A DNA stretch of 64,000 bases from Diphasiastrum complanatum (taxonomy: Eukaryota; Streptophyta; Lycopodiopsida; Lycopodiales; Lycopodiaceae). Both the position numbers and the translations under genes were made by a program. The stretch spans positions 10,896,539-10,960,538 of the forward strand of contig CM055106.1 in NCBI GenBank assembly GCA_029204225.1. The letters are read 5' to 3'. Below, piece after piece: positions 47,151 through 58,106 of this stretch. Within the stretch, counting starts at the first letter, position 1. Every line of letters starts with the position of its first letter. The notes under the pieces are model-generated. The model was given only the letters and a program-made list of their open reading frames with translations, did no database searches and had not been told where the DNA came from.

Positions 47151-47999
47151 TTTTCTTTTTCCTTTTTTACACATTAGACTCTCTCATCGAAGATTTAAAG
47201 ATGTGAAATTAATTTTTCTTGATAAAAAAATTTCATATTTCCTTTACTTTTTTTTTTCTACATTAACCCCAGACTATCATAAATAAAAGTAGAAGACTGA
47301 AAGAACTAAAACAAGAGAAACAAAAAAACAAGCAAAAGTTAGCTTGTACATTTCTTTTATTATGAAAATCTTATAAAAGTTATAGAAACATAAATTTCAA
47401 ACCAACCATGAATTAGGCATGTTATTTGTTTGTTTGCTTTTCTTGACCAAAGGTAAGTAAATTTGGGTTCTTGTTAGCTAAATATTGTCTATTGTAAGTG
47501 GTTACTATTGTCTATTCTTGTGATCTAAATATTGTCTATTGTAAGTGGTTACTATTGTTTGTTGTAAGTAATTAAGATATGACGCGCATAAACTACTCAT
47601 TTGTTAGTAACAATTTGACTATTGGTCATTTATTTCACTTGAGTATTAAATTTTCCAAACATTAGAGTTTGTAAATGCTTGAGACTTATACTACATTTTT
47701 GTTAAAAAATAATAATATTTTCATTCTTTCACACTCAACTATGTGAACACAAGTATTCTTTACTCAAGTATCAAACTCTTTCATCAAAGAGAAAACAAAC
47801 TACTCAAGTTTATGGAATTTTTTTCTAAGCTCAAAGGTTATCACTCATAAGCTCTAAGTTTTTAAAAAAGTAACATAACATAAACAAGAGCAACATGCTT
47901 ACCTTTTATTGCATTATGCCAAATTGATTAATTAGTAGTAAGACCCACCTTAGCGAAGTCGCTTATCAATTTAGATGTAGATTTCAATGCATTAAGGAG
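47151..47999. other. Gene-free stretch with a small duplication
   Basis: The sentence TAAATATTGTCTATTGTAAG plus GTGGTTACTATTGT occurs twice near 47480 and 47525. No coding signal. Confidence 0.5.
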
Positions 48000-50138
48000 C
48001 TAAACTTTTTGCATGCAAGTTGGTGAATGGCTACTCAAATGTGAGTGTTCTCTTTTATGTCTTCATTTAAGCTTGCTCTAGAACTAGTCTTTACACCTTG
48101 CTGTGAAATTCTTGTTGTGAATTTGAAATCATTTATAATTTAATGCAAATAGTTAGACTTCTTATATTAGGAGGAAGCACTTCAAGAATAAATAAGGAGG
48201 CTTTGTACCTCACAAATGTACACTTCTTCAAGTAAAGCTTCCATTTCATTCATTTGATGTGCAATGATAGTTAGACTGTGATGAATGCTCTTGCCTTGTT
48301 GCTAGCTAGCTTGCCAATGTTTTCCATCACATTGCTTTTGGATTAGAAGCTAGTTTAGTGTGCAATCATTCATTCTCTTTATTCTTTGTACTTGCTGCAG
48401 CTTCACATGTGTGAAGACTTCTCATGGTATCAGAGCTTGGATAGGAGAATGCACATCTAATCAATGCTTTTTGAAATGAAATGATCTCTCATCATTGTTG
48501 GTGACATTTTATCTCTTTTCAGAGTTGTACGGCCTGTTGTAGCAGCACGTGTGAAGCTTCTAATCAAATTTGAGTGGTGGCTATGTTACTTTTCCTCTTT
48601 TCCATCCATGTTGCATATGTATGGAGAGCTAATCAAGTGCAGATTGTGATGCAGGTGATCTCAAGAGGATTGGTGGATCCTGTGGAGAGTTCATGGAATT
48701 CAAAGTGAGGCATATCGAAGGAGAAAACCTGTGTTTTTCATGCTTAAAGGTTGTACTATCTTGGATCCTATTTTGTAGGAGTCAAAATAGCAAGATTTGA
48801 CTATTTTCCAATTTTCTACAATCTATCAAGCATTATTTGGATCATTGATCCTATGTATGGATGAAACTTATAAAATGAAAAATATGACTTTTCGAGGCTA
48901 TTTCACACGTGTGTACTCAGATTTCCTTCATCCATTTTTGCTTTGGAAAATAGAGAGCATTTTTTTACTACCACCTAGAAATTGTCATTTTTGGCCATTT
49001 TCAAATTCATACTCAATTAGTACTTGATTCCATTGAGATCTTAAGATTACAATTGATTGGATTGAACCTCTGAAAACATCCTTTTTTGTAAGCCAAAGCC
49101 AATCTCCAAGATATGGCCACAAGTGGATCTTATATATTAGAACAAAGTGAAAGACTCGCTTCTACTAATTATGGTACATGGAAGGTAAGGATGGAATCTA
49201 TCCTTGTACTTCAAGATCTAATAGATATAGTTAATGGAAATGATGAGGAGCCTACTAATCCTCGAGATATTCCCAAATTCAAGAAAAGAGCACGTGTTGC
49301 TCTTCATGTTTTGAAGCTAAATGTCTCTAATTAAATTCTAAGAGAGATTAGCTCATTTGTTAGTGCACAAGATGTATGGAGCACTTTACAATCCATTTAT
49401 GAGTCTAAGAACACTTCACGAGTTCTTACACTTAGGAATATGATTTCCCAAAGCTTTCAAAGAAAGGATCAAAGTGCCTCATCCTATGTGTCTAGGGTCA
49501 AGGATCTCCGTAGAGACCTTTCTTGCATAGATGATTCTATCAAAACTAAAGAAATTGTTCAAGTCATTTTAAATGGCCTAAGTGAAGAGTTTGATACTAT
49601 TGTTTAATCCTATGCAATAAAAGAGGAATTACCCTCTTTAGAAGCCTTGCAAGGACAATATCCGAAGAACATATGCATCAAACTCGACTGGCAAGATTCG
49701 AAAGGTTATCTCTCAAGGATGGAGGAAGTGACCAAGGTCTCTTCACCAAGTTCAAAGGAAAGAACAAGGACAAGAAGAATGGAAAGAGCTTCAAAGACAA
49801 CTCAAATGCATTGGAGGAGTCATCTGAGGAAGAACCAAGCACATCCAATGTGAAGAAGAACAAGTACAAGGTTACTTGTTTCTCATGTGGCAAGAAGGGG
49901 CATTCTGCCTCCCAATGCTACAGAAAGAAATATGTGGACAAGCAAGCTAATATCACTTGCGAAGATGAATCTACTTGTGATAGGGAGGATTCACTTATGT
50001 TGTCTAACTTTTCATCTTCCTCTTTTAAGCATTCTAATGTATGGTGGCTTGACAGTGGGGCCTCTTCCCACATGAGTAGTGATATAAATTCTTTTTCTAA
50101 TCTAGTACCATACAAAGGATCTAGAAAATGCATCCTCT
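48000..50138 (+). mobile_element. Copia element A (LTR end, leader, gag, start of protease), 3' truncated
   Basis: A plus-strand primer site TGGTATCAGAGC (48425-48436) is preceded by an LTR tail ending CTTCTCA, and gag begins 690 bases downstream at 49113. The element breaks off at about 50130-50138, shortly after the protease active site, against the LTR of Copia B in the opposite orientation. The outer LTR boundary to the left was not found; 48000 is approximate. Confidence 0.85.
48425..48436 (+). other. Primer binding site of Copia A
   Basis: Exact TGGTATCAGAGC, the Met-tRNA primer site, following the LTR end at 48424. Confidence 0.92.
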
Positions 50139-50140
50139 AG
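49113..50140 (+). pseudogene. Copia A gag and protease start, broken by two stops and frameshift
   Basis: ATG 49113 opens the gag (SERLASTNYGTWKVRMES block). A TAA at 49332 and another at about 49606 interrupt it, and the frame changes near 49670. The last part has a lysine-rich linker, a CCHC knuckle (CFSCGKKGHSASQC, about 49879-49920) and the protease start WWLDSGASSHMS (about 50042-50077) with intact Asp-Ser-Gly. It is related to, but distinct from, the Copia B gag. Confidence 0.88.
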
Positions 50141-50436
50141 AACCCTATACACACGTGTGAACATCCACTTGCCATGTGGGAGCATTTATTGATGCACATG
50201 CAAGGATAAGCTAGCTTCTAGGTGACTAGTCAACTTGACTAAAAACTAGTCATATCATGTTCACACTTGACTTGATTGATACAAAATCAAAGTAGATATT
50301 TACAAACATGAAAAGTACTGTCTTTCACAAGTGGGAACAGGCTCCACGCATGTGAAATCAGATCGTGACCATTGTACTCATGATTGATTTTTATCTACAA
50401 TAAAAAATGACTAGTGAGAAGTGACAATTTTCAACA
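50139..50436 (-). repeat. 3' LTR of Copia B, truncated
   Basis: In element orientation it starts TGTTGAAAATTGTC after the purine tract GAAGTGAGGAGGAG (50450-50437). The part 50139-50297 matches 59788-59941 closely (for example GTGGATGTTCACACGTGTG). It ends abruptly at Copia A. Confidence 0.85.
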
Positions 50437-50449
50437 CTCCTCCTCACTT

Positions 50450-51295
50450 CTAACTTGGAAAATCTAATGTACATCTATCTACAATTCCAAGAGCATATCT
50501 TAACTTGAAAAATGGATCTTTGGACAATGGCTTGGTTAAGATATCAGCTATGCATTCGGATGATGGTACATGATGTAGTTGCACCTCCTTGGATTGTACC
50601 TTCTCCCTCACAAAGTGGTGAGCTATCTCAATATGCTTTGTTCTAGCATGGAAGATAGGATTGGAAGCAATTTGTTGAGAAGCTTGATTGTCACAATATA
50701 TGTAAGGGATCTCCTCGGCCTTTAGCACATGGAGCTCCATCAAGAGTCTTCTTAGCCATAGGAGCTCTTTAGTTGTTGAAGTCAATGTCTTGTACTCGGC
50801 TTCACAAGAAGATACTGAGATAGTATCTTGCTTTTTGGAAAGCCAAGATATTACTCCTCCACAAAGAAATGTTGCAAATGCACTAATGAACTTTCTATCC
50901 GTCTTGTCACCTGCAAAATTTGAATCAGAGTAGGCTCTCAAGTGTAAGTTAGATCCTTCATAAAGTATGCCAGAAAATCTAGTACTAGAAACATATCTAA
51001 GCACTCTCTTGGCACTTTTCCAATGATGCACTAAAGGAGCTTGCATACTTTGACTCAACTTGCTTACACAAAAACTTAAGTCAGGTCTAGTGATGGTTAA
51101 GTAGATTAGGGAGTCTATAAGCTTCCTAAAGAGGGTGATGTCTTCAAAGGATGCTTCATCACCTTCATTAGTTGCTTTCACAACATGCTCCATAGAAGTG
51201 TCAATCCCCTTACAATATTTCATACCAAACTTTTTAAGAATGGAAGTAGCATACTTAGATTGACTTATGAAAGTACAATTGCTACTTCTAGACAA
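50450..51295 (-). pseudogene. Copia B RNase H region (281 codons open)
   Basis: Open stretch with the end of reverse transcriptase (YATSILKKFGMKYCKG) and DSLIYLTITRPDLSFCVSKL. The RNase H domain follows, with catalytic-type residues in AYSDSNFAGDKTDRKF, SCEAEYKTLTSTTKE and YIYCDNQAS, and the terminal ADILTKPLSKDPFFKLR. It is the best preserved segment of B. Separate expression is unlikely. Confidence 0.88.
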
Positions 51296-51325
51296 TTCTA
51301 TCCCAAGTATAGACTTTAGGAAGCC

Positions 51326-51517
51326 TCAATCTACCATTTTGAACTCACTAGATAAATCAACTTTTACTTTGCATGTGCCTTCATCATCATTTCCTGTCAT
51401 AATGATGTCATCAACATAAAGCACCAAAATGATGATCTTTCCTTCATTACATTTGAAATTTAAAGAAGGTTCATAAGCACTTAGTACAAAGCCAAGGGAA
51501 TAGAGAAAATCATGCAA
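51326..51517 (-). pseudogene. Copia B reverse transcriptase, C-terminal part
   Basis: Reads HDFLYSLGFVLSAYEPSLNF, the catalytic LYVDDIIMTGND (Copia YVDD) and EFKMVD. It continues the frame that stops at 56328 on the far side of Copia C. Confidence 0.9.
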
Positions 51518-51521
51518 CCTA
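51517..51521 (+). repeat. Target-site duplication of Copia C (left)
   Basis: ACCTA directly before the LTR; identical 5-mer at 56323-56327. The host B reading frame resumes if one copy and the insert are removed. Confidence 0.93.
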
Positions 51522-51795
51522 ACTTAGAATTTGCTTCGAATAGGAACACAGATCATGCTATACAGTAACATAGACAAAAAACACTCTCCACAGCAAGCTC
51601 ACATAGCAACTACATTTCTCAAAATGAAATTACACTGTACATATAGTTGTTCACTTAGGCAACCCATGCATGACCCACGTTGCCGTTGAGGGGACGCGTG
51701 TCCCGTCAACTTGCCTCGTGGTGAGGCCAACTGATCCTTATCAACAAATAGGACCCACATTACAGTAACACAGTGATTCTACTTTAATTCTAACT
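51522..51795 (-). repeat. 3' LTR of Copia C (274 bp)
   Basis: Plus-strand ends ACTTAGAATT and AATTCTAACT. The purine tract AAGGGAGAG lies directly beside it at about 51796-51804. Confidence 0.93.
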
Positions 51796-52002
51796 CTCTC
51801 CCTTAAAGTAGAGTCTACTTTTTATATAGTCATATACATAGCTTTAAAGTCAACAAACTTTAAGTACAAAAAGCTTTGATCTGAACTTATCAAACTTTTC
51901 TCCAACAAGTGGCTTAGTGAAAATATCAGCTAGTTGTTCTTCCGTACTACAATGAACAACATGAATTTCACGACTCAGCAGCCTCTCACGTATAAAGTGA
52001 TA

Positions 52003-52927
52003 CTAAATTTCAATGTGTTTGGGTCTCGCATGGAACACTCGATTCTTTGCTAACTGAATGCCACTCTGACTGTCGCTATGTAAAGTTGTGGGATTTTTCT
52101 GCTTCATGCCAACTTCTTCCAAGATTTGTCTCAACCATATAGCTTCCTGTGCTGCACTACACATTGTCTTATACTCTGCTTTTGTGGTGGATAGAGCAAT
52201 TGTACTTTGCTTCTTACTAGACCATGAAAAGCAACTACCACAAAACTGGAATACATACCCTGTGGTGGATCTACGATCTAGCATAGTCACCTCCCCAATC
52301 CACATCCACATAGCCACACAACTCAGGTAAACCCTCATGCTTCTTGTAAATCAAGCCATAATCTGAAGTGCCTTTCACATAATGCAAAATGCGTCTAGTT
52401 GCCTTCCAATGCGTTTCCATATGTGTTGCCATAAACTGACTTACAATTCCAACAACATAGCATATATCTGGTCTAGTCATGGTAAGGTAAATCAAGCTCC
52501 CTACTTATTGCCTATACAACATAGCATCAAATGCTTGTGACTCATCAAGCTTAAAAAGCCTTTTACCTGGTTCAGTAGGAGTATTCATTGGTTTGCAATC
52601 CTGCAACCTAAGCCTGTGCAGCAACTCTTTGACATACTTCACTTGTGTTAAACCCACTTCGTGTCCTTTTTCCCACACCTCTACTCTAAGGCAATAATGC
52701 ATCAGGTTGAGATCTGTCATCTCGAATTGTTCCTTGAGGTCTTTGTTGATCATGTCTATCATCTCTTGATTATTTCCCGTAATAATCAGGTCATCAACAT
52801 AAAGAGCAATCAAAGCAACCATACCATTAAAGCATAAGACATATAGATTTGGATCAGAATGTGTTCTCAGCATCCCCTTTGAACGAAAGTAGGCATCAAT
52901 CCTGCTATACCACGCACGTGGTACCAT
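52003..52927 (-). pseudogene. Copia C reverse transcriptase (C-terminal) and RNase H
   Basis: From 52927: PRAWYSRIDAYFRSKGML, ALYVDDLIITGNN and the LLHRLRLQDCKPMNTPTEPG block. After a stop near 52505 it reads YLTMTRPDICYVVGIVSQF and TSDYGLIYK. A frameshift near 52300 leads to RNase H text (STTGYVFQF, SKKQSTIALSTTKAEYKTM, HSDSQSGIQLAKN, KHIEI). All landmarks are in order, with at least two breaks. Confidence 0.88.
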
Positions 52928-53092
52928 AAAGCGCTTTCTTCAAGCGACATACTTTATTTTCCTGTCCCTTCGCTACAAAGCCTTCAGGTTGATCCATGAA
53001 CACTCTTCTTCTAACTCACCATCTAGAAAAGCAGATTTCACATCCATCTGGTGCAAAGGCCAACCAGAATGTGAAGCTAAAGCAACAAGTAG

Positions 53093-53926
53093 TCATAGAG
53101 TATTCCACTTACATACTGGCGCAAAGGTCTCCTCATAGTCAATGTCTTTACTTTGAGCATACCCTTTGATTACCAATCTTGCCTTGTGCTTTGCTATACT
53201 TCCATCTGCATGGTACTTAGTCTTGTATACCCATTTGCAACCAATGGGTTTCTTGCCAACTGGTGGTTCTACTAAGTCCCATGTGCTATGCTTAGCAATT
53301 GACTCCATCTCCTCTCCCATGGCCTTGACCCAAATGTCATCATCCTTTGCTTCACCATAAGTCGAAGGTTTTTTGCTTTGAATAATGCTAGATAAGAGAG
53401 CATAATTTGCTTCATACCTTTCAGGTTGTGTCTTCTCTCTTCTTGATCTTCGTAGCCCCAAGTTCAAGTGACAAAGTCTCTTATGCCACAACTCAGTTTG
53501 CGATGGAATGGACGATAAGAGTCCATGTTGCCCCTTGATTGTAGCATTCAACCTATACAATTTTGTATTGGGCTCCCTTACTCCATTCGCAATAACTTTG
53601 AACTTTTGGTTCACATCCTTCACAAAGCAACGATCATGGGCGAATTCTACTTTCAACTTTTGATCAGTAATGACTCCAACAAAAAGTAGATTTTTTTTCA
53701 AACCTGGTATATAAAGTACCTCCCTGATCATCCTCCTTTTGCCATCAGGTAGTTGGATTGAAACGATGCCTATCCCCTTGATCTTGCACACATCGCCATT
53801 TGTTTGTGAAACGGACGTTCCATTATCCAACACTTTCAAGCTACTGAACCAATTCTTGTTACCCGTCATGTGTCTTCTGGCTCCCAAGTCAATATACCAC
53901 ATTTGATCATCTTGGCTAGATGACAA
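53093..53926 (-). pseudogene. Copia C protease, pre-integrase and reverse transcriptase N-terminus in one frame
   Basis: This 277-codon open stretch begins with the protease (MWYIDLGARRHMTG, Asp-Leu-Gly where Asp-Ser-Gly is usual) and passes through the pre-integrase start TELWHKRLCHLNLG. It then goes straight into the region before reverse transcriptase (EKTQPERYEANYALLSS) and the polymerase N-terminus (KKPIGCKWVYKTKYHADGS; DIDYEETFAPV). The whole integrase core, several hundred codons, is missing, yet the frame is kept. It breaks near 53093. Confidence 0.9.
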
Positions 53927-54823
53927 TGCAGATATGAAGATGCTAGAGTCTTCAACCTCACCCTCATTGACAAGGTTACCTGCTTGTTTTGGTTTCCCCT
54001 TGTCTTGTTTCGCCAGGAATTTGCAACATTCACTCTTCCAATGGCCCTTTTTATCACAATGGAAGCACTTGCTTTTCTTCTTGGTCTTACTGAAAGATCC
54101 CTCATCCTCATGAGACTTGGCAAATTGCTGTTTAAACTTCTTATTGTCCTTGCCCTTGCCTTGTTTTTGGCATGTCGCAATTGCCTAATCGTCAGTATTC
54201 TGACGTCTAGCTTTCACCATTCCTTGTCGTTGCTCTTCCTGCATCAAGATTCATGTGAGCTCGTCAAAGGTTGGCAATCTTTCTCTTGATGCTATTCCGC
54301 TCACAAATATCTGATAGGGTTCTACAATGCCACACAATGCATTGTGCACCAGCTCCACATCACATATAGAATGCAGTTCATCCCTCATTGTTTTGATTCT
54401 GGTCACATACGTTTGAATGTGCTCTCCTTGCTCCATTCGGACACTATTCAGTTTTGACTTCATAAACATGATTCTTGACAGATTTGACGTCTCAAACTGC
54501 TCCTTTAGCACATCCCATGCATGTCTGTGTGTAACAACATCACAAATGTGGGTAATGATGTGATCCTTCACTGACAAGTTAATGAAGGTCAAAGCTTTCC
54601 TCATCTTTTTGTCGAACAATTTGATATCCGCTTCATTTGGTGGTCTTCTCTCTTCCCACACATCTTTCTCCATCAATATGTTTTTCATTTTGAATTTCCA
54701 CACTGTATAGTTGGAAATCCCGTCCAGTTTGCTACTTTCACTCAAAATGGACTCTCCCATGTCTACCATCTCAAAACTGCTTGAAACTTCTGCCGTAGGC
54801 TGAAAGCAGTATGTCGAGTCCAA
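53866..54823 (-). pseudogene. Copia C gag with zinc knuckle
   Basis: The open stretch 54823-54251 carries the gag start (LDGISNYTVWKFKMKNILME) and UBN2 blocks (AWDVLKEQFETSNLSRIMF, MRDELHSICD). After a stop at 54251 another frame reads KCFHCDKKGHWKSECCKF (about 54075-54020), a CCHC knuckle, leading to the protease. The true start is probably the internal Met at MVDMGES. Confidence 0.87.
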
Positions 54824-56036
54824 TTGTGATGTCAGAAGTTGAAAATAATGACCTGCACATTTTCCCTTACCAGGCCACTCACCGCTTTTCCCCCAATTTG
54901 AAAGCCAAATCGGCGTCGCCTTTCGAAATGCACTTAGTCGTCAACTCCCAATACGTGTCCAATGGAATGGTGAAATCACTTTTGGCACACTTTGAGCACT
55001 TTTTTGCTGCAATCACTCTATTTTGTTGTACCGTACTTGCGAGTATAGTCCGGGTGCCCTTCGTTTGGAGGTTATAGCCTTTCGTTTGGGTCAAAACGGA
55101 TAAAGGAGGTGGATTTAAGGGTTTTTTCGCTTTTTGAACTATTTCTTCAATTTGAAAAGACTTCAAACTTCAGTGAATTTGGACCCAACTCAACTTTCAA
55201 TATGAAAATTTTCATTGAAGTTGAAGCCTGATTTGTCTTTCAACGCCCTTCAGGCCCCTTCAAGGCTCTTTTAAAAACAATCCACTTGTTCTCTTGGATC
55301 CGATTGTCCAGATTCAATGCTAGAGGTCCGATCTCTATCGTTGATCATGATGGACACTGATCCGACGATCTGCGCACTGTCTTCACTCCTTACAGCCGTT
55401 GGCCCACCTTAGAACACTAAGAGGGGACTCCTCTTCCGTGCGCGAACAAACCTGCGAGATCTCCTCTTCTTTCCATCTCCTTGCAAGCTATGGCTGCAAG
55501 CTATAAACTGGTCCAATTCCTTAGCTGATCCACGGCGCTCCACGAACTCTGAGGATTTCCTACTTTACACTAGGGCACCCTTCTACAGGCTTTAGCAACT
55601 TCAAAAACAGATCAATATAGAAAAAAAAACTTTGCTTTTATGCTTCCAAACCCTAGGCCAGGGTTTTTCTCACAACTTTGATCTTGGCTTGGTTTTTGCA
55701 GCTCTCTGGATGGCCAAATCAACTGCTCTAAGATCGCCCTACTACTAGAAAGCTGATGCTTCACTCCATTTGTCAAACGGTGTCCGTTCAAATGCACACC
55801 GATTGCAAACACCGAGCAACTCCTCTACGAAATTTTTCAGAATTCTGCTTCATAGATTCTACTGACCAATCCTGTCACTGAATCCTCACACAGTCTCAAG
55901 CTAACTGTGTACTAGAATCTATGCACCAGTGCTTCACTTTCCGTCTACAACCCGTCGTAAACCCCAAACTTTCAGAAAACAGTTCTCCCAAGGCTCTCTT
56001 CAACAACAATGTTGTATTGTGTACACTCCCTGTATG

Positions 56037-56048
56037 GCTCTGATACCA
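56037..56048 (-). other. Primer binding site of Copia C
   Basis: Exact TGGTATCAGAGC on the minus strand, touching the LTR end CTAAGT with no spacer. Confidence 0.93.
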
Positions 56049-56322
56049 ACTTAGAATTTGCTTCAAACAGGAACACAGATCATGCTACATAGTAACATAG
56101 ATAGAAAACACTCTCCACAGCAAGCTCACATAGCAACTGTATTTCTCAAAATGAAATTACACTGTACATATAGTTGTTCGCTCAGGCAACCCATGCATGA
56201 CCCAGGTTGTCATTGACGGGATGCGTGTCCCGTCGACTTGCCTCGTGGCGAGGCCAACTGATCCTTATCAACTGATAGGACCCACGATATAGTACCACAA
56301 TGATTCTACTTTAATTCTAACT
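56049..56322 (-). repeat. 5' LTR of Copia C (274 bp)
   Basis: In element orientation it starts AGTTAGAATTAAAG and ends AAATTCTAAGT. The same boundaries as in the other LTR, and ACCTA follows at 56323-56327. Confidence 0.93.
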
Positions 56323-56327
56323 ACCTA

Positions 56328-57340
56328 GAGTACCAAGCTCTGGGTGCTTGCTTTAAGCCATATAGGCTCTTCCTTAAGTAGCACACTTTTTGCTCCTCAC
56401 CAACCTTGATGAAGCCCTCGGGTTGCATCATGTAGATTTCCTCTTCAAAGAAGCCATTCAAGAAAGCATCTGTCACATCCATTTGGTAGAGATCCCACTT
56501 GAACAAAGTAGCAATGCAAATGATTAATCTAATAGTTACAAGCTTAGCTACAGGTGCAAATGTTTCTTCATAATCCATTCCTTTTACTTAAAGAAATCCT
56601 TTAGCAACAACCCTAGCCTTGTACTTACTAATAGATCCATCTTGATTGTACTTTATCCTATAAATCCACTTACATGCAAGTGGATTCTTCCCTCTTGGAA
56701 GATTTACAAGATTCCATGTATGATTTTCTTCTAATGCATCATACTCTACTTGCATTGCATCTCTCCAAACTTCAGATCTATATGCTTCTTCAAAAGATGA
56801 TGGTTCTTCAAGCAATGTAGCTAAGAAGGAGTAAGAGGTAGAAGATGTAGAGTCTTCCTTTTGCTTTCCCTTGTCCACATAGGTGAGCCTTGAGGGCTCG
56901 GCCTTGCTTCTTGTTGATCTTCTTGGCCCCCTTTGACTAGGATCTTTGTCTCCATCCTCGGGTTTGTCAAGATCCTCCTCGAGTTTGTCAAGATCCTCCT
57001 CGGGTTTGTCAAGATTTTCAATGCACAATGGGTTAGATCCATTGGACAAGCTTTTAGAAAATTGTGACTCATCAAAAAGTACATCCTTGCTTACCTTTAC
57101 TTTCTTGGATATAGGACCATATATCCTATAGCCCTTGCTATTTTCTCCATAGCCAACAAAAATCCCTTTGAAGGAGGTAGCATCTTTCTTCCTTCTTGTC
57201 TCCAAAGGGATGTGGACATAACAAATACATCCAGAGATTTTAAAGTCTTTTACATTGGGTTTCTTCCGATAAAAAAGCTTGATATGGTGAGATCCCATCA
57301 ATAGCACTACTAGGAAGTCTATTACACAAGTAATTAGCAC
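56328..57340 (-). pseudogene. Copia B integrase end and reverse transcriptase N-terminal half
   Basis: 57340-56588 carries the integrase tail (FKGIFVGYGENSKGYRIYGP; KVKVSKDVLFDE), an acidic linker with three DKPEEDLDKLEED-type repeats, and the polymerase start (EENHTWNLVNLPRGKNPLAC; SKYKARVVAKGF). A TAA at 56588 interrupts it. From 56578 it continues MDYEETFAPVAKLVTIR, MDVTDAFLNGFFEEEI and SLYGLKQAPRAWYSR, where Copia C is inserted. Confidence 0.9.
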
Positions 57341-58106
57341 AAATTATAGCTTCTCCCCAAAATGAGATGGGAAGTGATGCATCAAGTCTTAAAGACTTTG
57401 CACATTCACATAGACTCCTATTTTTCCTCTCGGCTACCCCATTTTGTCTGGGGGTGTAGGAGCAAGTGTATTGCAATTTAATGTCATTGATCTCACAAAA
57501 GTCTCTCATTTTATTGGAGGTGTACTCTCCTCAATTATCACATCTTAGTGCCTTGATGGAAGTACTAAGTTGCTTCTCAACTAGAGACTTGAACTTAATG
57601 AAAGCTTCATATACAAGACTTTTCTTTGATAGTAACTCAATCCATGTGAATATACTACAATCATCTATAAATGTTACATACTTCAAGGTAGCTCCATTAC
57701 TTGCATGTGAGAAACTATGTACATCAGAATGTATGAGATCCAAGGGAGAGGGAGATCTTGATGAAGATCTCTTGTAAGAAGATTTGTGTGACTTTGCAAG
57801 GCCACATGCCTCACACATCTTTCCACACTTTTTGAAAGCTTTTGGTAGGCCGAGAGCTAATTCCTTGCTTGCCATTGATTCCATGGATTGAAGATTAGGA
57901 TGGCTTAATCTCTTATGCCAAAGCTCCAATTGTGATAGCTCCTCCCTAGCCAAGTTCACACTTTCATTTGCAACATTAGCATCCAACTTGAAAAGTCTAC
58001 CTTGCTTAATGCCACTAGCTATGCACTTATCATTTTTCAAGATGGAACAAACTCCATTCTTGAAATGTAAGCAAGTTTCTTGAAATGGTAGGAATATACA
58101 AAACAT
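57240..58106 (-). pseudogene. Copia B pre-integrase and integrase core
   Basis: 58106-57531 has the zinc-binding region (LELWHKRLSHPNLQSM, MCEACGLAKSHKSS) and catalytic blocks LDLIHSDVHSF and YVTFIDDCSIFTWIELL. It ends at a TGA in the RCDN block. 57509-57240 continues with YTPRQNGVAERKNRSLCE, containing the catalytic Glu. A frameshift leads into the integrase tail. Confidence 0.9.

Larger units (their letters stand above)
51522..56322 (-). mobile_element. Copia element C, complete copy with both LTRs (4801 bp), integrase deleted
   Basis: Both LTRs are 274 bp and flanked by ACCTA. Minus strand: 5' LTR, primer site, leader (56036-54790), gag, knuckle, protease, pre-integrase fused to reverse transcriptase, RNase H, purine tract, 3' LTR. 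Hand comparison of the LTRs gives about 24 differences in 274 bp (roughly 9 percent), mostly transitions, so the insertion is not recent. The lack of an integrase core makes it non-autonomous. Confidence 0.93.
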
